DNA of 64,000 bases from Alistipes senegalensis (GCA_023664045.1 JAMPGH010000001.1:900487-964486), one strand, 5' to 3'. Counted from the stretch's first letter, positions 50,273 to 58,584 are shown. Notes: a model not told the origin generated them from the sequence alone. Program-made: numbers and translations.

Positions 50273-50422
50273 GGAAAACCGAACCGGGCCGAACGTTTTC
50301 GATAAGCGAGCGCAGAGCCGGTCCGAGCCCTGCCGAGGCGCCGACCCTTCGAGCTGCAAGCCGTTCATGTTACCGCAAAGGAAGACGAGCCGCGATCGTC
50401 CGGCCCGAACTCCGGAATCGAT

Positions 50423-51031
50423 TCATTCTTCCCCGAACGGCAGTTCCAGCTGGTCGATTTCGTGGTTGAACGTCAGCCGGTGATAGGGCGTCAGACCGTA
50501 TTCGCGGACCGCCAGCCGATGTTCGCGCGTCGGATAGCCCTTGTTCGTCCGCCAACCGTATTCCGGAAACTCTTCGGCCAGCCGTTCCATGTATTCGTCG
50601 CGGTGCGTCTTGGCCAGCACCGAAGCGGCCGCAATGTCGGCATACTTGCCGTCGCCCTTCACGATGCAGGCGTAGGGAATCTCCAGCCGCGTGCGGAAGC
50701 GGTTGCCGTCGATGGCCAGAAACCCCGGCTGCGGATCGAGCCGCGCCACGGCCAGCGACATGCCCTCGAACGAGGCGTTCAAAATGTTTATTTCGTCGAT
50801 CCGCGCCGGCGACACCGCCTCGACGGCCCACGCCACGGCTTCGCGTTCGATCACCTCGCGCAGGCGGTCGCGGTTGCGGGCGGTCATCTGTTTCGAATCG
50901 TTCAGCAGCGGATCCTGAAAATCGGGCGGCAGAATCACCGCCGCCGCGAAGACCGGCCCGGCCAGACAACCGCGCCCCGCCTCGTCGCATCCCGCCTCCA
51001 ACAATTCGTTCTGATATCGGACCTCCAACAT
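50423..51031 (-). CDS. rnhB: Ribonuclease HII
   Basis: 202 residues removing ribonucleotides from DNA. The metal site is formed by EAGCDEAGRGCLAGPV (Asp-Glu), Asp in NDSKQMTARNRDRLRE-type motif and Asp in FLAIDGNRF; KGDGKYADIAAASVLAKTHRD completes the fold. The frame is open to an ATG at 51100, but a -7 box TAACTTTG (51105-51098) lies there, so the start is ATG 51031 (MLEVRYQNELLEAGC), the usual start in relatives, with a leader of about 60 bases. Confidence 0.95.
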   Translation of the reverse strand: MLEVRYQNELLEAGCDEAGRGCLAGPVFAAAVILPPDFQDPLLNDSKQMTARNRDRLREVIEREAVAWAVEAVSPARIDEINILNASFEGMSLAVARLDPQPGFLAIDGNRFRTRLEIPYACIVKGDGKYADIAAASVLAKTHRDEYMERLAEEFPEYGWRTNKGYPTREHRLAVREYGLTPYHRLTFNHEIDQLELPFGEE

Positions 51032-51160
51032 ATTGCAAGAAAAAACATGCTCCGGCACTTCGGCTTCGCATGCTCCGAAACCGTCGCCGGCACATCGCAA
51101 AGTTACGAATAAATTGCGTTCCTTATGCTTTTCCCGCTATTTCCGGCTTCGCCGAAGAAC

Positions 51161-51199
51161 CTCCCGCTCGCCACCCTGCTAAGAGCAGGGTTTTATGAA
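51161..51199 (+). repeat. 39-bp exact repeat with AAG-loop stem-loop (copy 2)
   Basis: Identical over 39 bases to 2654-2692, including CCCTGCT-AAG-AGCAGGG (51174-51190) and TTTTAT. Lies about 60 bases upstream of the second palindromic promoter array. Confidence 0.85.
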
Positions 51200-51261
51200 C
51201 GCCCTCCCCGCTTTTAACTTTTCGGCTTTAATCCCTCTTCGAGGACTTGACTTTGCTCACG

Positions 51262-51408
51262 TTCGGCAAAAACTATAAACAGTTTTTGCACCCACTCAAT
51301 CGCAAAGTTCACCTTATTCTCGTATCTTTGACTTTGTCGAAAATACTGCGCCTCGGCAAAAAAATCGAATGAATTCGTTTTTTTGCTCTCGGCTTATTCG
51401 TATTTTTG
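51262..51408 (+). promoter_or_regulatory. Tandem palindromic promoter elements upstream of the membrane-protein gene at 51436
   Basis: Unit 1: GCAAAAACT/AGTTTTTGC (51266-51289), then CTTATTCTCG and TATCTTTG (51323-51330). Unit 2: GCGCCTCG, GCAAAAAAATCGAAT/ATTCGTTTTTTTGC (51356-51386), then CTCGGCTTATTCG and TATTTTTG (51401-51408). Palindrome sequences differ from the arrays at 2763 and 58352, but layout and flanking words (CCTCG, CTCGGCTTAnTCG) are the same. Confidence 0.7.
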
Positions 51409-51435
51409 TCTCCGCAACCAAGCGACTCCCGATCC

Positions 51436-52407
51436 ATGAAATTCAACATCGCCCGGCAAGCCTTCATTCCGGCATTCCTGACCCTCGCCGCACTGGCCGC
51501 CACCGCGGTCTACTGGCCCGAAGCGTCTGCCTTCGCCGCCCCGGCCGAAGGATCCGGACTCCGGATGCCGGGCGAGCTGCTCCTCCGGTTCCAGTATGCG
51601 TTTCCGGAGTGGGCCCGGGCGCTCTGCTGTCTGGCGATCATCTCCGTCGGACTCCGCACGGGACACCTCACCGTCCGCTACAACCTCTACACGGCCAACA
51701 CCTGCATCGCCATTCCGCTGTACGGCGCACTCGTCGCCGGTCTGACCGCCGGGAAGGCAGACCTTCTCATGTCCGTCTGTTCGATTCTTCTGATTCTCGC
51801 ACTCCGGAACTTCTGCCGCTCCTACTCGAACAACTACGCTTTCGACGCCGTTTTCCGGGGTTCGCTCTACCTCGGACTGCTCGTCGTCCTGCTGCCTCAG
51901 GCATTGCCGCTGCCGCTGGCGATCATCCATTTCCACCGCACGGCCCGCGAATGGATCGTCGCCATCGCCGGGCTGCTGCTGCCCGCAGCGCTCCTCTGCT
52001 ATGTCAACTGGGGCGCCGGCAATCCCTTCCATGCCCCGCTGCTAAGCATCGGCGAGGGACTGCTCGACGGCCGATGGTTCCGCCTGCTCGACGACATGTC
52101 GTTCGCCACCCGCGTATTCGCGGGCGGTACGATCCTCTGCCTGATCTTCGCACTGCAGCTCTTCTTTTCGGATCTCTACGCCGTCAGCTCCAAATCCCGG
52201 ACTATTCTCGTCTACCACATCGAGGTGCTGCTACTGGTCGCCGCGGTCGCCTGCATGCCCGATGTTTCGACCGGAATTTTCGCCCTGCCGGCCGTTCCGC
52301 TCGCCGTGCTGCTGCCGCTCTTTTTCGTCCGCTCCCACCCGGCCGTCGCCCAGACGATCTACGCGGTATTCCTCGCCGGTGCGTTGTTCAATATCGCGCT
52401 GCAATAA
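51436..52407 (+). CDS. Polytopic membrane protein of unknown function
   Basis: 323 residues with about eight to nine hydrophobic segments (FIPAFLTLAALAATAVYW; LCCLAIISVGLRTG; CIAIPLYGALVAGLTAG; LYLGLLVVLLPQALPL; WIVAIAGLLLPAALLCYVNW; GTILCLIFALQLFF; ILVYHIEVLLLVAAVACM; VPLAVLLPLFFV). It resembles the DUF6427-type membrane proteins of Bacteroidetes in size and topology, but no motif allows a function. The ATG at 51436 is 27 bases past the -7 box of the promoter array; an upstream in-frame TTG at 51406 lies within the box. Confidence 0.8.
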   Translation: MKFNIARQAFIPAFLTLAALAATAVYWPEASAFAAPAEGSGLRMPGELLLRFQYAFPEWARALCCLAIISVGLRTGHLTVRYNLYTANTCIAIPLYGALVAGLTAGKADLLMSVCSILLILALRNFCRSYSNNYAFDAVFRGSLYLGLLVVLLPQALPLPLAIIHFHRTAREWIVAIAGLLLPAALLCYVNWGAGNPFHAPLLSIGEGLLDGRWFRLLDDMSFATRVFAGGTILCLIFALQLFFSDLYAVSSKSRTILVYHIEVLLLVAAVACMPDVSTGIFALPAVPLAVLLPLFFVRSHPAVAQTIYAVFLAGALFNIALQ

Positions 52408-52565
52408 TCCATTCGGTTTTAATCTTGATAAATTCAGGTCAATATGGTCTCGTATGCCCATATTTGCCATTTTTGATTTTACTAATTAAAGTTTAGATTG
52501 TACATTTGAAGTGCAACAACAGTGACGCAACACTTGTTCGCAAAAGTAAAATTAACAATCTACAC

Positions 52566-53480
52566 ATGAAGAATTCAGTCAATTCGTCGGCTCAGCAGCC
52601 GATGATCGTGAAGTATGTCGAGACGCTTCACACCGGCATCCAATCACAAACCCTTTCGCGTTACGCCATCGGATACATTCTTCGCGGAACCATGTATATT
52701 TACGACGGCGACAAACGGCGCAAGCTCTCCCGCGGCGACATCTTCTATCTGGGCATCGGACACCATTACATCGAACATTTCCCGGAAAACGGACAGCCTT
52801 TCGAACAGATTCTGGTCTACTACACGCCGTCGGATCTGCAGCGCATCCTGCTGCATCTGAACATCACCTACGGGCTCAACATCTCCAACGCCCACTCATG
52901 CGAAAACTGCAGCAACCGCATGCACGTCGTCATGCCTGCATGGAGCAGCGTGCGCAGCTTTTTCACCAATACCAACAACTACCTGCGCGACGAAGATTTC
53001 CACCACGACGAAACGGCCGAGAACATCAAGATGACCGAGCTGATCTACCTGATCGCCTCGCACGAAGACTGCTGCATCAAGAGCAAGCTGCTCAGCAACG
53101 TGGATGCGGCCAAAGAGAGTTTCGAACAGACCGTCTACGACCACATCTTCAAGGATATTTCGATCGAGGAGCTCTCGCGCCTGACCAACCGTTCGCTCAC
53201 GTCGTTCAAGAAAGAGTTCCGGCGTCATTTCCAGATGCCGCCCCACAAATGGTACATCCGCCAGCGCCTCATGCACTCGCGCCTGCTGCTGATCTCCACG
53301 TCCAAATCGATCTCGGAGATAGGCAACGAGTGCACGTTCCCCAATACGTCGCACTTCATCAAACTCTTCAAAAAGGAGTACCAGATGACGCCCGCCACCT
53401 ATCGCAACCGCCATCTGAGCTCCGACGCTTCGCTCGCGGAATCGGAACCGCAGCAGGAAGCGGTACGCGAAGCGCTTTAA
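52566..53480 (+). CDS. AraC-family transcriptional regulator
   Basis: 304 residues: N-terminal cupin-like sensor (YILRGTMYIYDGDKRRKLSR, GDIFYLGIGHHYIEHFP) and C-terminal double helix-turn-helix (FKDISIEELSRLTNRSLTSF, KKEFRRHFQMPPHKWYIRQR, SISEIGNECTFPNTSHFIKL, FKKEYQMTPATYRNRH). A Cys cluster in the middle (SCENCSN ... CC) is notable. The target is unknown; no divergent partner is adjacent and a small-RNA candidate lies downstream. A TTG at 52506 is in frame, but ATG 52566 is preferred. Confidence 0.9.
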   Translation: MKNSVNSSAQQPMIVKYVETLHTGIQSQTLSRYAIGYILRGTMYIYDGDKRRKLSRGDIFYLGIGHHYIEHFPENGQPFEQILVYYTPSDLQRILLHLNITYGLNISNAHSCENCSNRMHVVMPAWSSVRSFFTNTNNYLRDEDFHHDETAENIKMTELIYLIASHEDCCIKSKLLSNVDAAKESFEQTVYDHIFKDISIEELSRLTNRSLTSFKKEFRRHFQMPPHKWYIRQRLMHSRLLLISTSKSISEIGNECTFPNTSHFIKLFKKEYQMTPATYRNRHLSSDASLAESEPQQEAVREAL

Positions 53481-53572
53481 TCAAAATCTTACGAATAACG
53501 AGTATTTAAAAAATTTCAATTACGATTTATCGCAAAAAGTCCGGCGGTATTTCCAAAAATGTTACGCAAAAT

Positions 53573-53603
53573 TTTGTTTTTCCTAAAAATCCGCCTATCT
53601 TTG
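53573..53603 (+). promoter_or_regulatory. Strong promoter of the candidate small RNA
   Basis: TTTG (53573-53576), 19 bases, TATCTTTG (53596-53603): a full match to the Bacteroidetes consensus with no gene start within 300 bases. Confidence 0.78.
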
Positions 53604-53609
53604 TAATAC

Positions 53610-53697
53610 GATATGTGGGGGTTCTCCCCACTCTCATTAACCTAACTAACCTAACCAGAGAATTCCGGAACTGCCAGGTCCCGGGATTCTTCTTTTA
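53610..53697 (+). ncRNA. Candidate small RNA with own promoter and terminator
   Basis: About 88 bases between a consensus promoter and a strong terminator with no open frame. It has a first stem-loop GTGGGG-GTTCT-CCCCAC (53615-53631), then an unpaired pyrimidine/A segment with the repeated word TAACCTAAC (about 53638-53656), then the terminator stem AGAATTCCGG/CCGGGATTCT (53659-53668, 53681-53690; one G-U pair) with a 12-base loop, followed by TCTTTTATAT. The exposed repeat segment is where an antisense RNA would pair. No known RNA family recognised. Confidence 0.65.
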
Positions 53698-53932
53698 TAT
53701 ATCATGGTATCCTCTCTCCTGCGGCGCGACGCCGCTCCGAATCCGCCGGAAACGAAGCCCGAAAAGAACGACCGCGTAAAAATAGATGCAGTACCTTATA
53801 TATAATAAGGCCGCTCGGTCCGCACCATATCCGGTACCGAAATCACGGGCGACAAACTAATAATGCGGATTTTTCCGGGATATGTCAATTATTTTTTCTA
53901 TTTTTGCGCTAATTGGAAAATAATGAACTTAA
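53698..53932. other. Intergenic region upstream of lipA
   Basis: No gene seen. It has a small stem CCTTAT/ATAAGG (about 53794-53810) and a -7 box TATTTTTG (53899-53906) that probably serves lipA, 26 bases before its ATG. Confidence 0.5.
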
Positions 53933-54820
53933 ATGCCGAAGTTCCATGACAAGGTAGATCCTCCCAGAAAACCCGGATGGCTCAAGATCCGACTGCACCG
54001 CACCGCCGACTATGCCGACGTGCGGCGAATCGTCGAAAAGCACGAGTTGCACACCATTTGCAGCAGCGGCCGTTGTCCCAATCAGGCCGAATGCTGGAGC
54101 CGCAGAACGGCGACGTTCATGATTCTGGGAGAGATCTGCACCCGCGGCTGCCGCTTCTGCGCCACGCAGACCGGCAAGCCCCTCGCCCCCGATGCCGACG
54201 AACCCCGCCGGGTCGCCGAAAGCATCGCGCTGATGGAACTGAAGCATGTCGTCGTAACTTCCGTAACGCGCGACGATCTGCCCGACGGCGGAGCCCGGCA
54301 CTGGGCCGCGACCGCGGAGGCGATCCGCCGACGGAATCCCGACGTCGCGATCGAGCTCCTTATTCCCGATCTCGATGCACGGCCCGAGCTTTTGGACACG
54401 GTCGTCGCATCGAAGCCCGACCTCATCGGGCACAACATCGAAACCGTCGAACGTCTGACCCCCGAGGTGCGTTCCCGGGCCAAGTACCGCACCAGTCTGG
54501 AGACCCTGCGTTACCTGAGCAGCCGGGGCGTCGCCACGAAAAGCGGACTGATGGTCGGACTCGGCGAGACCGATGAAGAAGTATTGCGGACCCTGACGGA
54601 CCTGCGCGAAGCGGGCGTCGGGATCGTAACGCTCGGTCAGTACCTTCGACCCACTCTGGAGCACTACCCCGTTGCGGCGTACATCCCTCCCGAGAAATTC
54701 GAATGGTACAAATCCCGGGCGCTGGAGATGGGCTTCGCCTACTGTGCGAGCGCACCGCTGGTGCGATCGTCCTACAAAGCCGAAGAAGCGCTCCGCAGCG
54801 TGAAAAACCTGCAGCGATGA
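53933..54820 (+). CDS. lipA: Lipoyl synthase
   Basis: 295 residues, radical SAM enzyme inserting two sulfurs into octanoyl groups. The auxiliary cluster motif is CSSGRCPNQAEC (C-x4-C-x5-C) and the radical SAM motif CTRGCRFC (C-x3-C-x2-C). The C-terminal RSSYKAEE holds the Arg-Ser-Ser-Tyr signature that ligates the auxiliary cluster. Overlaps lipB by ATGA, so the two lipoate steps are made together. Confidence 0.97.
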   Translation: MPKFHDKVDPPRKPGWLKIRLHRTADYADVRRIVEKHELHTICSSGRCPNQAECWSRRTATFMILGEICTRGCRFCATQTGKPLAPDADEPRRVAESIALMELKHVVVTSVTRDDLPDGGARHWAATAEAIRRRNPDVAIELLIPDLDARPELLDTVVASKPDLIGHNIETVERLTPEVRSRAKYRTSLETLRYLSSRGVATKSGLMVGLGETDEEVLRTLTDLREAGVGIVTLGQYLRPTLEHYPVAAYIPPEKFEWYKSRALEMGFAYCASAPLVRSSYKAEEALRSVKNLQR

Positions 54821-55542
54821 AAGTCCTCTGCCGCGACCTTTCGGAGATGGACTACGCATCCTGCTGGGAGCTGCAACGACGTCTTTTCGAAGAACTCGGG
54901 GCCCGGAAATCCGGCCGCCGGGAAAGGGACGGAGAAGCGGCGAACGACGACACCGGAGCGGCAGGCACGATCCTGCTGGTCGAACATCCGCCGGTCTACA
55001 CCTTAGGCAAGAGCGGCCGGGCAGAGAATCTGCTCATCGACCCGGCGGCGCTGGAGCGTCTCGGAGCGAAGTTCTTTCACATAGACCGCGGCGGAGACAT
55101 CACGTTCCACGGCCCGGGACAACTGGTCTGCTACCCGATTCTCGATCTGGAACGGATCGGAATCGGCCTGCGGGAATACATCGAACGGCTCGAAGAAGCC
55201 GTGATCCGCACCGTCGCCCGCTACGGCATTGCGGCGGGCCGCATCCCCGGAGCCTCGGGCGTCTGGATCGAGGGGCCGGAGAGAAAGATCTGCGCGATAG
55301 GCGTCCGCTCGTCGCGGTTCGTAACGATGCACGGCTTCGCGCTCAACGTTACGACCGATCTGGAGTGGTTCTCGCGCATCAACCCGTGCGGATTCCGCGA
55401 CCGCGGCGTAACGTCGATCGCCCGCGAGACGGGCCGCGAGGTGGAGATGGACGAAGTGAAACGGCTGCTTCTCCGCGAGCTGGAGCGGCAACTTAATATA
55501 GAGGTGAAAAGTGGGGCGTCGTTGCACCCCACGGAAGCGTAG
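54817..55542 (+). CDS. lipB: Octanoyltransferase LipB
   Basis: 241 residues transferring octanoate from acyl-carrier protein to lipoyl domains. Motifs: LLVEHPPVYTLGKSG, IDRGGDITFHGPGQLVCYPI, catalytic Lys in GPERKICAIGVRSSRFVTMH and catalytic Cys in FSRINPCGFRDRGVTS. A short Arg/Gly-rich insert (residues about 30-48, ARKSGRRERDGEAANDDTG) precedes the core and is longer than usual. Start overlaps the lipA stop; the last residues are followed by a repeat-containing gap. Confidence 0.96.
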   Translation: MKVLCRDLSEMDYASCWELQRRLFEELGARKSGRRERDGEAANDDTGAAGTILLVEHPPVYTLGKSGRAENLLIDPAALERLGAKFFHIDRGGDITFHGPGQLVCYPILDLERIGIGLREYIERLEEAVIRTVARYGIAAGRIPGASGVWIEGPERKICAIGVRSSRFVTMHGFALNVTTDLEWFSRINPCGFRDRGVTSIARETGREVEMDEVKRLLLRELERQLNIEVKSGASLHPTEA

Positions 55543-55621
55543 CCCAAAGCTGAAGAAAAGTCTGTATCGAACGATACGACGGTCGGAAACCTCGATTTTG
55601 CCGCGAGGAACGAAGCGGCAT

Positions 55622-55664
55622 CAAGCCCCTGCCTGAGGCGGGGGGTTGGGGGTGGGTCGGACTT
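55622..55664 (-). repeat. TCCGACCC intergenic repeat, copy 3 (inverted)
   Basis: On the minus strand AAGTCCGACCCACCCCC is followed by a C-rich stretch and CCTCAGGCAGGGGCTTGA. Same order of elements as copies 1 and 2. The surrounding gap 55543-55781 holds no gene; a small stem CCGC-TATA-GCGG lies beside it. Confidence 0.55.
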
Positions 55665-55781
55665 ATAAACGCCGCTATAGGCGGCGAGACGGGCTTTCCC
55701 GAAGAATGAACCGATGCCGGAACCGGATTTCGGTATGTAAGAAACGAAAGTAAATGTTAAAATATATAAATAATAGTTCGT

Positions 55782-57572
55782 ATGCCCATAGAAAAACGAT
55801 GGGTAGTGAAGCCGCAGGGCGATGCCGAAGCGGCGGCCGCATTGTCGGCCGCGCTGAAGCTCTCCCCCGTGCTGGCCAATCTACTCGTACAGAGAGGCAT
55901 AGACACCGTAGAAAAGGCGGAAAAATTCTTTAAGCCCAGTCTCGCCGACCTCCACGACCCCTTCCTCATGAAAGACATGGACAAGGCGGTCGAACGGGTC
56001 GAGCGGGCCGTCGCCGACAATGAGAAGATCATGGTTTACGGCGACTACGACGTGGACGGCTGTACGGCCGTCGCGCTGGTCTACAAGTTTCTCCGCCAGA
56101 TCGGGCATAAAAACCTGACCTTCTACATCCCCGACCGCTACACCGAGGGTTACGGTATTTCGGTCAAGGGCATCGACCTCGCGGCCCGCAAGGGCGTGGG
56201 GCTCATTATCGCCCTCGACTGCGGTATCAAGGCCACGGAAAAGGTCGTCTATGCGAAAGAGAAAGGCGTGGATTTCATCATCTGCGACCACCACCTCCCG
56301 GCCGAGGAGATTCCCCGGGCCGTAGCCGTCTTGGACCCCAAGCGGGTCGACTGTTCCTACCCGTTCGACGAACTGTCGGGCTGCGGCGTAGGTTTCAAAC
56401 TCGTGCAGGCCTATGCCCAGAAAAACGGCATTCCGTTCGAGCAGATCCTCGATCTGCTGGATCTGCTGGTCGTGAGCATCGCCTCGGACATCGTGCCGCT
56501 GGTCGACGAGAACCGCATTCTGGCCTACTTCGGTCTGAAGAACCTCAACCGCGAGCCCTCGAAAGGACTGCTGTCGATCATCAAGATCTGCGGTCTGGAC
56601 AAGCACAGCATCACCATCGACGACATCGTCTTCAAGATCGGCCCCCGCATCAACGCCGCCGGGCGCATGCGCATGGACGAGAACGACGAGAACGCCTCGC
56701 CCTCGGGCGGGCATGCCGCCGTGGAGCTGCTGATCGAGGGCAACGAGAGCGTCGCCGAGGAGTTCGGCAACGTCATCGACGCCTACAACCGCGACCGCAA
56801 GTCGATCGACCGCTCCGTTACGCAGGAGGCCCACGACTACATCGAGAGCAACCCCGAGCTGAAGAGCCGCAAGAGCACGGTGATCTACAATCCCAAGTGG
56901 ATGAAAGGCATCGTGGGCATCGTCGCCTCGCGCCTGATCGAGACCTACTACCGGCCTACGGTAGTGCTGACCATGAGCAACGGCTTCGTTACGGGATCGG
57001 CGCGCTCGGTCCCCGGCTTCGACCTCTATCAGGCCGTCGAGTCGTGCTCCGACCTGCTGGAGAACTTCGGCGGACACATGTACGCCGCCGGCCTGACGAT
57101 GAAGCCCGAGAACGTCGAGGAGTTCACGCGCCGCTTCAACGACTTCGTCGAGAGCCACATCGACCCCCGGATGCTCGTGCCGCAGGTCGACATCGACAGC
57201 GAACTGCTCTTCTCCGACATCACGCCCCGTTTCCGCGACCACCTGAACCGCTTCCAGCCCTTCGGGCCCGGCAACGCGGCGCCGGTCTTCGTAACGTACG
57301 GCGTGAGCAACCACGGCGATGCCAAGTTAGTGGGCATGGAGTGCGAGCACCTGCGCATGGACCTCATGCAGCGGCAGAAGCCCAACACGAAGATCCAGTC
57401 GATCGCCTTCCAGCAGCCCACGCACTACGAGTGGGTCCGCTCGGGCCGGCCCATCGACGTCTGCTACCAGATCGTCGAGAACCACTACCGCGGCACCGTT
57501 ACCACGCAGCTGCGGATCAAGGACATCAAGCCGGTGGTCAAGGAAGCGGTCGCCGCTTCGAATGAAAGATAA
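55782..57572 (+). CDS. recJ: Single-stranded-DNA-specific exonuclease RecJ
   Basis: 596 residues, 5'-3' exonuclease of recombination and mismatch repair. DHH-family motifs: VYGDYDVDGCTAVAL (motif I), LIIALDCGIKATE (II), FIICDHHLPAEEIPRAVAVL (III, DHH), and SGCGVGFKL (IV). DHHA1 domain: FGGHMYAAGLTMKPENVEEF. The C-terminal OB domain (LKDI... region, RFQPFGPGNAAPVFVTYGV) is present. The leader is AT-rich before ATG 55782. Confidence 0.96.
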   Translation: MPIEKRWVVKPQGDAEAAAALSAALKLSPVLANLLVQRGIDTVEKAEKFFKPSLADLHDPFLMKDMDKAVERVERAVADNEKIMVYGDYDVDGCTAVALVYKFLRQIGHKNLTFYIPDRYTEGYGISVKGIDLAARKGVGLIIALDCGIKATEKVVYAKEKGVDFIICDHHLPAEEIPRAVAVLDPKRVDCSYPFDELSGCGVGFKLVQAYAQKNGIPFEQILDLLDLLVVSIASDIVPLVDENRILAYFGLKNLNREPSKGLLSIIKICGLDKHSITIDDIVFKIGPRINAAGRMRMDENDENASPSGGHAAVELLIEGNESVAEEFGNVIDAYNRDRKSIDRSVTQEAHDYIESNPELKSRKSTVIYNPKWMKGIVGIVASRLIETYYRPTVVLTMSNGFVTGSARSVPGFDLYQAVESCSDLLENFGGHMYAAGLTMKPENVEEFTRRFNDFVESHIDPRMLVPQVDIDSELLFSDITPRFRDHLNRFQPFGPGNAAPVFVTYGVSNHGDAKLVGMECEHLRMDLMQRQKPNTKIQSIAFQQPTHYEWVRSGRPIDVCYQIVENHYRGTVTTQLRIKDIKPVVKEAVAASNER

Positions 57573-57641
57573 TTTTTCAGGTCGCAATTCCTGAGGGTGC
57601 TGTTCCGGCATTCGCCCGATCGCCTCAAGAGCTGTGTGCAC

Positions 57642-57681
57642 AAAAAGGAAAAGGAGACTTCGAAGTCTCCTTTTCCTTTTT
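57642..57681. terminator. Bidirectional terminator between recJ and nitroreductase
   Basis: A 40-base near-continuous perfect palindrome (AAAAAGGAAAAGGAGACTT and its complement) with A run on one side and T run on the other; serves the two converging genes. Confidence 0.92.
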
Positions 57682-57793
57682 GCAGGGGCTGCGGGGCCTC
57701 ATTAAGAATGCTTATCTAAGAGCGGGAAGGGGCGGGCCGAAGTCTGTCGGGGCTTTGCGAAGAGGAGGTGCCATAAAGCAATTCTTAGTTCCG

Positions 57794-58321
57794 CTATAGG
57801 CGGATCACTCTCGCCGCATCGTCCGCTTCGGGCAGCGGCGCCGGCACGAAGTCGGAGTAGCCTATGGCCAGAACGCAAAGGGGCCGGCAACCCTCGGGCA
57901 GGGGCAGGAACGTCCGCAGGTAGTCGGCGGCCGATTCGCCGTCGGGCGCCTCCTTGAGCCGCGGCCGCCCGTCGACATGCACCCAGCACGACGCCAACCC
58001 CTCGTCGACGCAGGCGAGCTGCAGGATCGTCGCGGCGATGGCACCGTTTTCACGCCACAGATCGGTCGCCGACGCATCGCCCAGCACCACCACGGCCAGC
58101 GGCGCACCTTTCATGAACCCCGCGCCGTAGTCGCGCATGGCGGCCATGCGGGCCACGAGGTCCGGATCGTCGACCACCAGAAAGCGGGTCGAACGCGTGT
58201 TGCGCGACGAGGGAGCCGACAAAGCTGCGGCCAGCAGCCGGTCGACGACGTCGCGGGGTACGGGCCGCCCGTCGAACTTGCGGATCGAGCGGCGCCGGCG
58301 GATGATCTCCTTGAAATCCAT
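57794..58321 (-). CDS. Nitroreductase family protein
   Basis: 175 residues, FMN-dependent oxidoreductase fold. FMN-binding Arg motif IRRRRSIRKFDGRPVPRD at the N-terminus, SAPSSRNTRSTRFLVVDDPD, then GAIAATILQLACVDEGLASC and a C-terminal PLCVLAIGYSD. Such enzymes reduce quinones or nitro compounds with NAD(P)H; the substrate is unknown. The longer open frame to 58459 crosses the promoter repeats, and the ATG at 58321 lies 31 bases past the -7 box TATCTTTG (58359-58352). Confidence 0.9.
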   Translation of the reverse strand: MDFKEIIRRRRSIRKFDGRPVPRDVVDRLLAAALSAPSSRNTRSTRFLVVDDPDLVARMAAMRDYGAGFMKGAPLAVVVLGDASATDLWRENGAIAATILQLACVDEGLASCWVHVDGRPRLKEAPDGESAADYLRTFLPLPEGCRPLCVLAIGYSDFVPAPLPEADDAARVIRL

Positions 58322-58351
58322 ATGCGTTGAAGTTTTTTGCTGCGCTTTTTG

Positions 58352-58480
58352 CAAAGATACGATTAAGCCGAGTGCAAAATGCAAAAAAATTTGCATTTTT
58401 GCCGAGGCGAAGTATCTTCGGCGAAGCCAAAATACGATCAAACCCAGTGCAAAATGCAAAAAAATTTTGCAATTTTGTCG
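58352..58480 (-). promoter_or_regulatory. Tandem palindromic promoter elements upstream of the nitroreductase
   Basis: Two units of about 75 bases on the minus strand, each GAAGATACTTCGCCTCG, then a palindrome, then TCGTAT. Proximal: GCAAAAATGCAAA/TTTGCATTTTGC (58374-58402) and TATCTTTG (58359-58352). Distal: similar palindrome (58449-58477) with a decayed -7 box TATTTTGG (58434-58427). Here the two units are nearly identical, so the duplication is recent. Confidence 0.7.
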
Positions 58481-58499
58481 AGGCGAAGTATCTTCTGCG

Positions 58500-58516
58500 C
58501 CCCGCTAAGAGCGGGG
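58500..58516 (+). repeat. AAG-loop stem-loop (covariant copy 4)
   Basis: CCCCGCT-AAG-AGCGGGG; the fourth pair is C-G instead of T-A of copies 1 and 2, keeping the stem. It borders the promoter array, in the opposite orientation to the nitroreductase. Confidence 0.7.
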
Positions 58517-58576
58517 TTTCGTGAAACCGTTGCTGCAAAAACGGTTCTGCGAAGCCGCAGATAATGAAAAAAAGCG

Positions 58577-58584
58577 TATTTTTG
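58577..58584 (+). promoter_or_regulatory. -7 box of the HAD phosphatase gene
   Basis: TATTTTTG lies 22 bases before ATG 58606 and inside the longer frame that opens at 58564, which rules out the upstream ATG. Confidence 0.6.

Larger units (their letters stand above)
49721..50422. other. Gene-poor stretch with repeats between FISUMP remnant and rnhB
   Basis: No intact gene is supported. It holds an AT-rich inverted repeat pair (about 49841-49862, TTAATAGTTAATAATGAATAA; 49911-49949, the inverse form), an AAG-type stem-loop CCCGGCTAAGAGCCGGG on the minus strand (50043-50059), and a TCCGACCC repeat (50220-50272). A short minus-strand stretch at about 49955-49985 reads GFTFQSAGKQP, similar to FISUMP proteins, and may be a further remnant. 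Confidence 0.55.
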
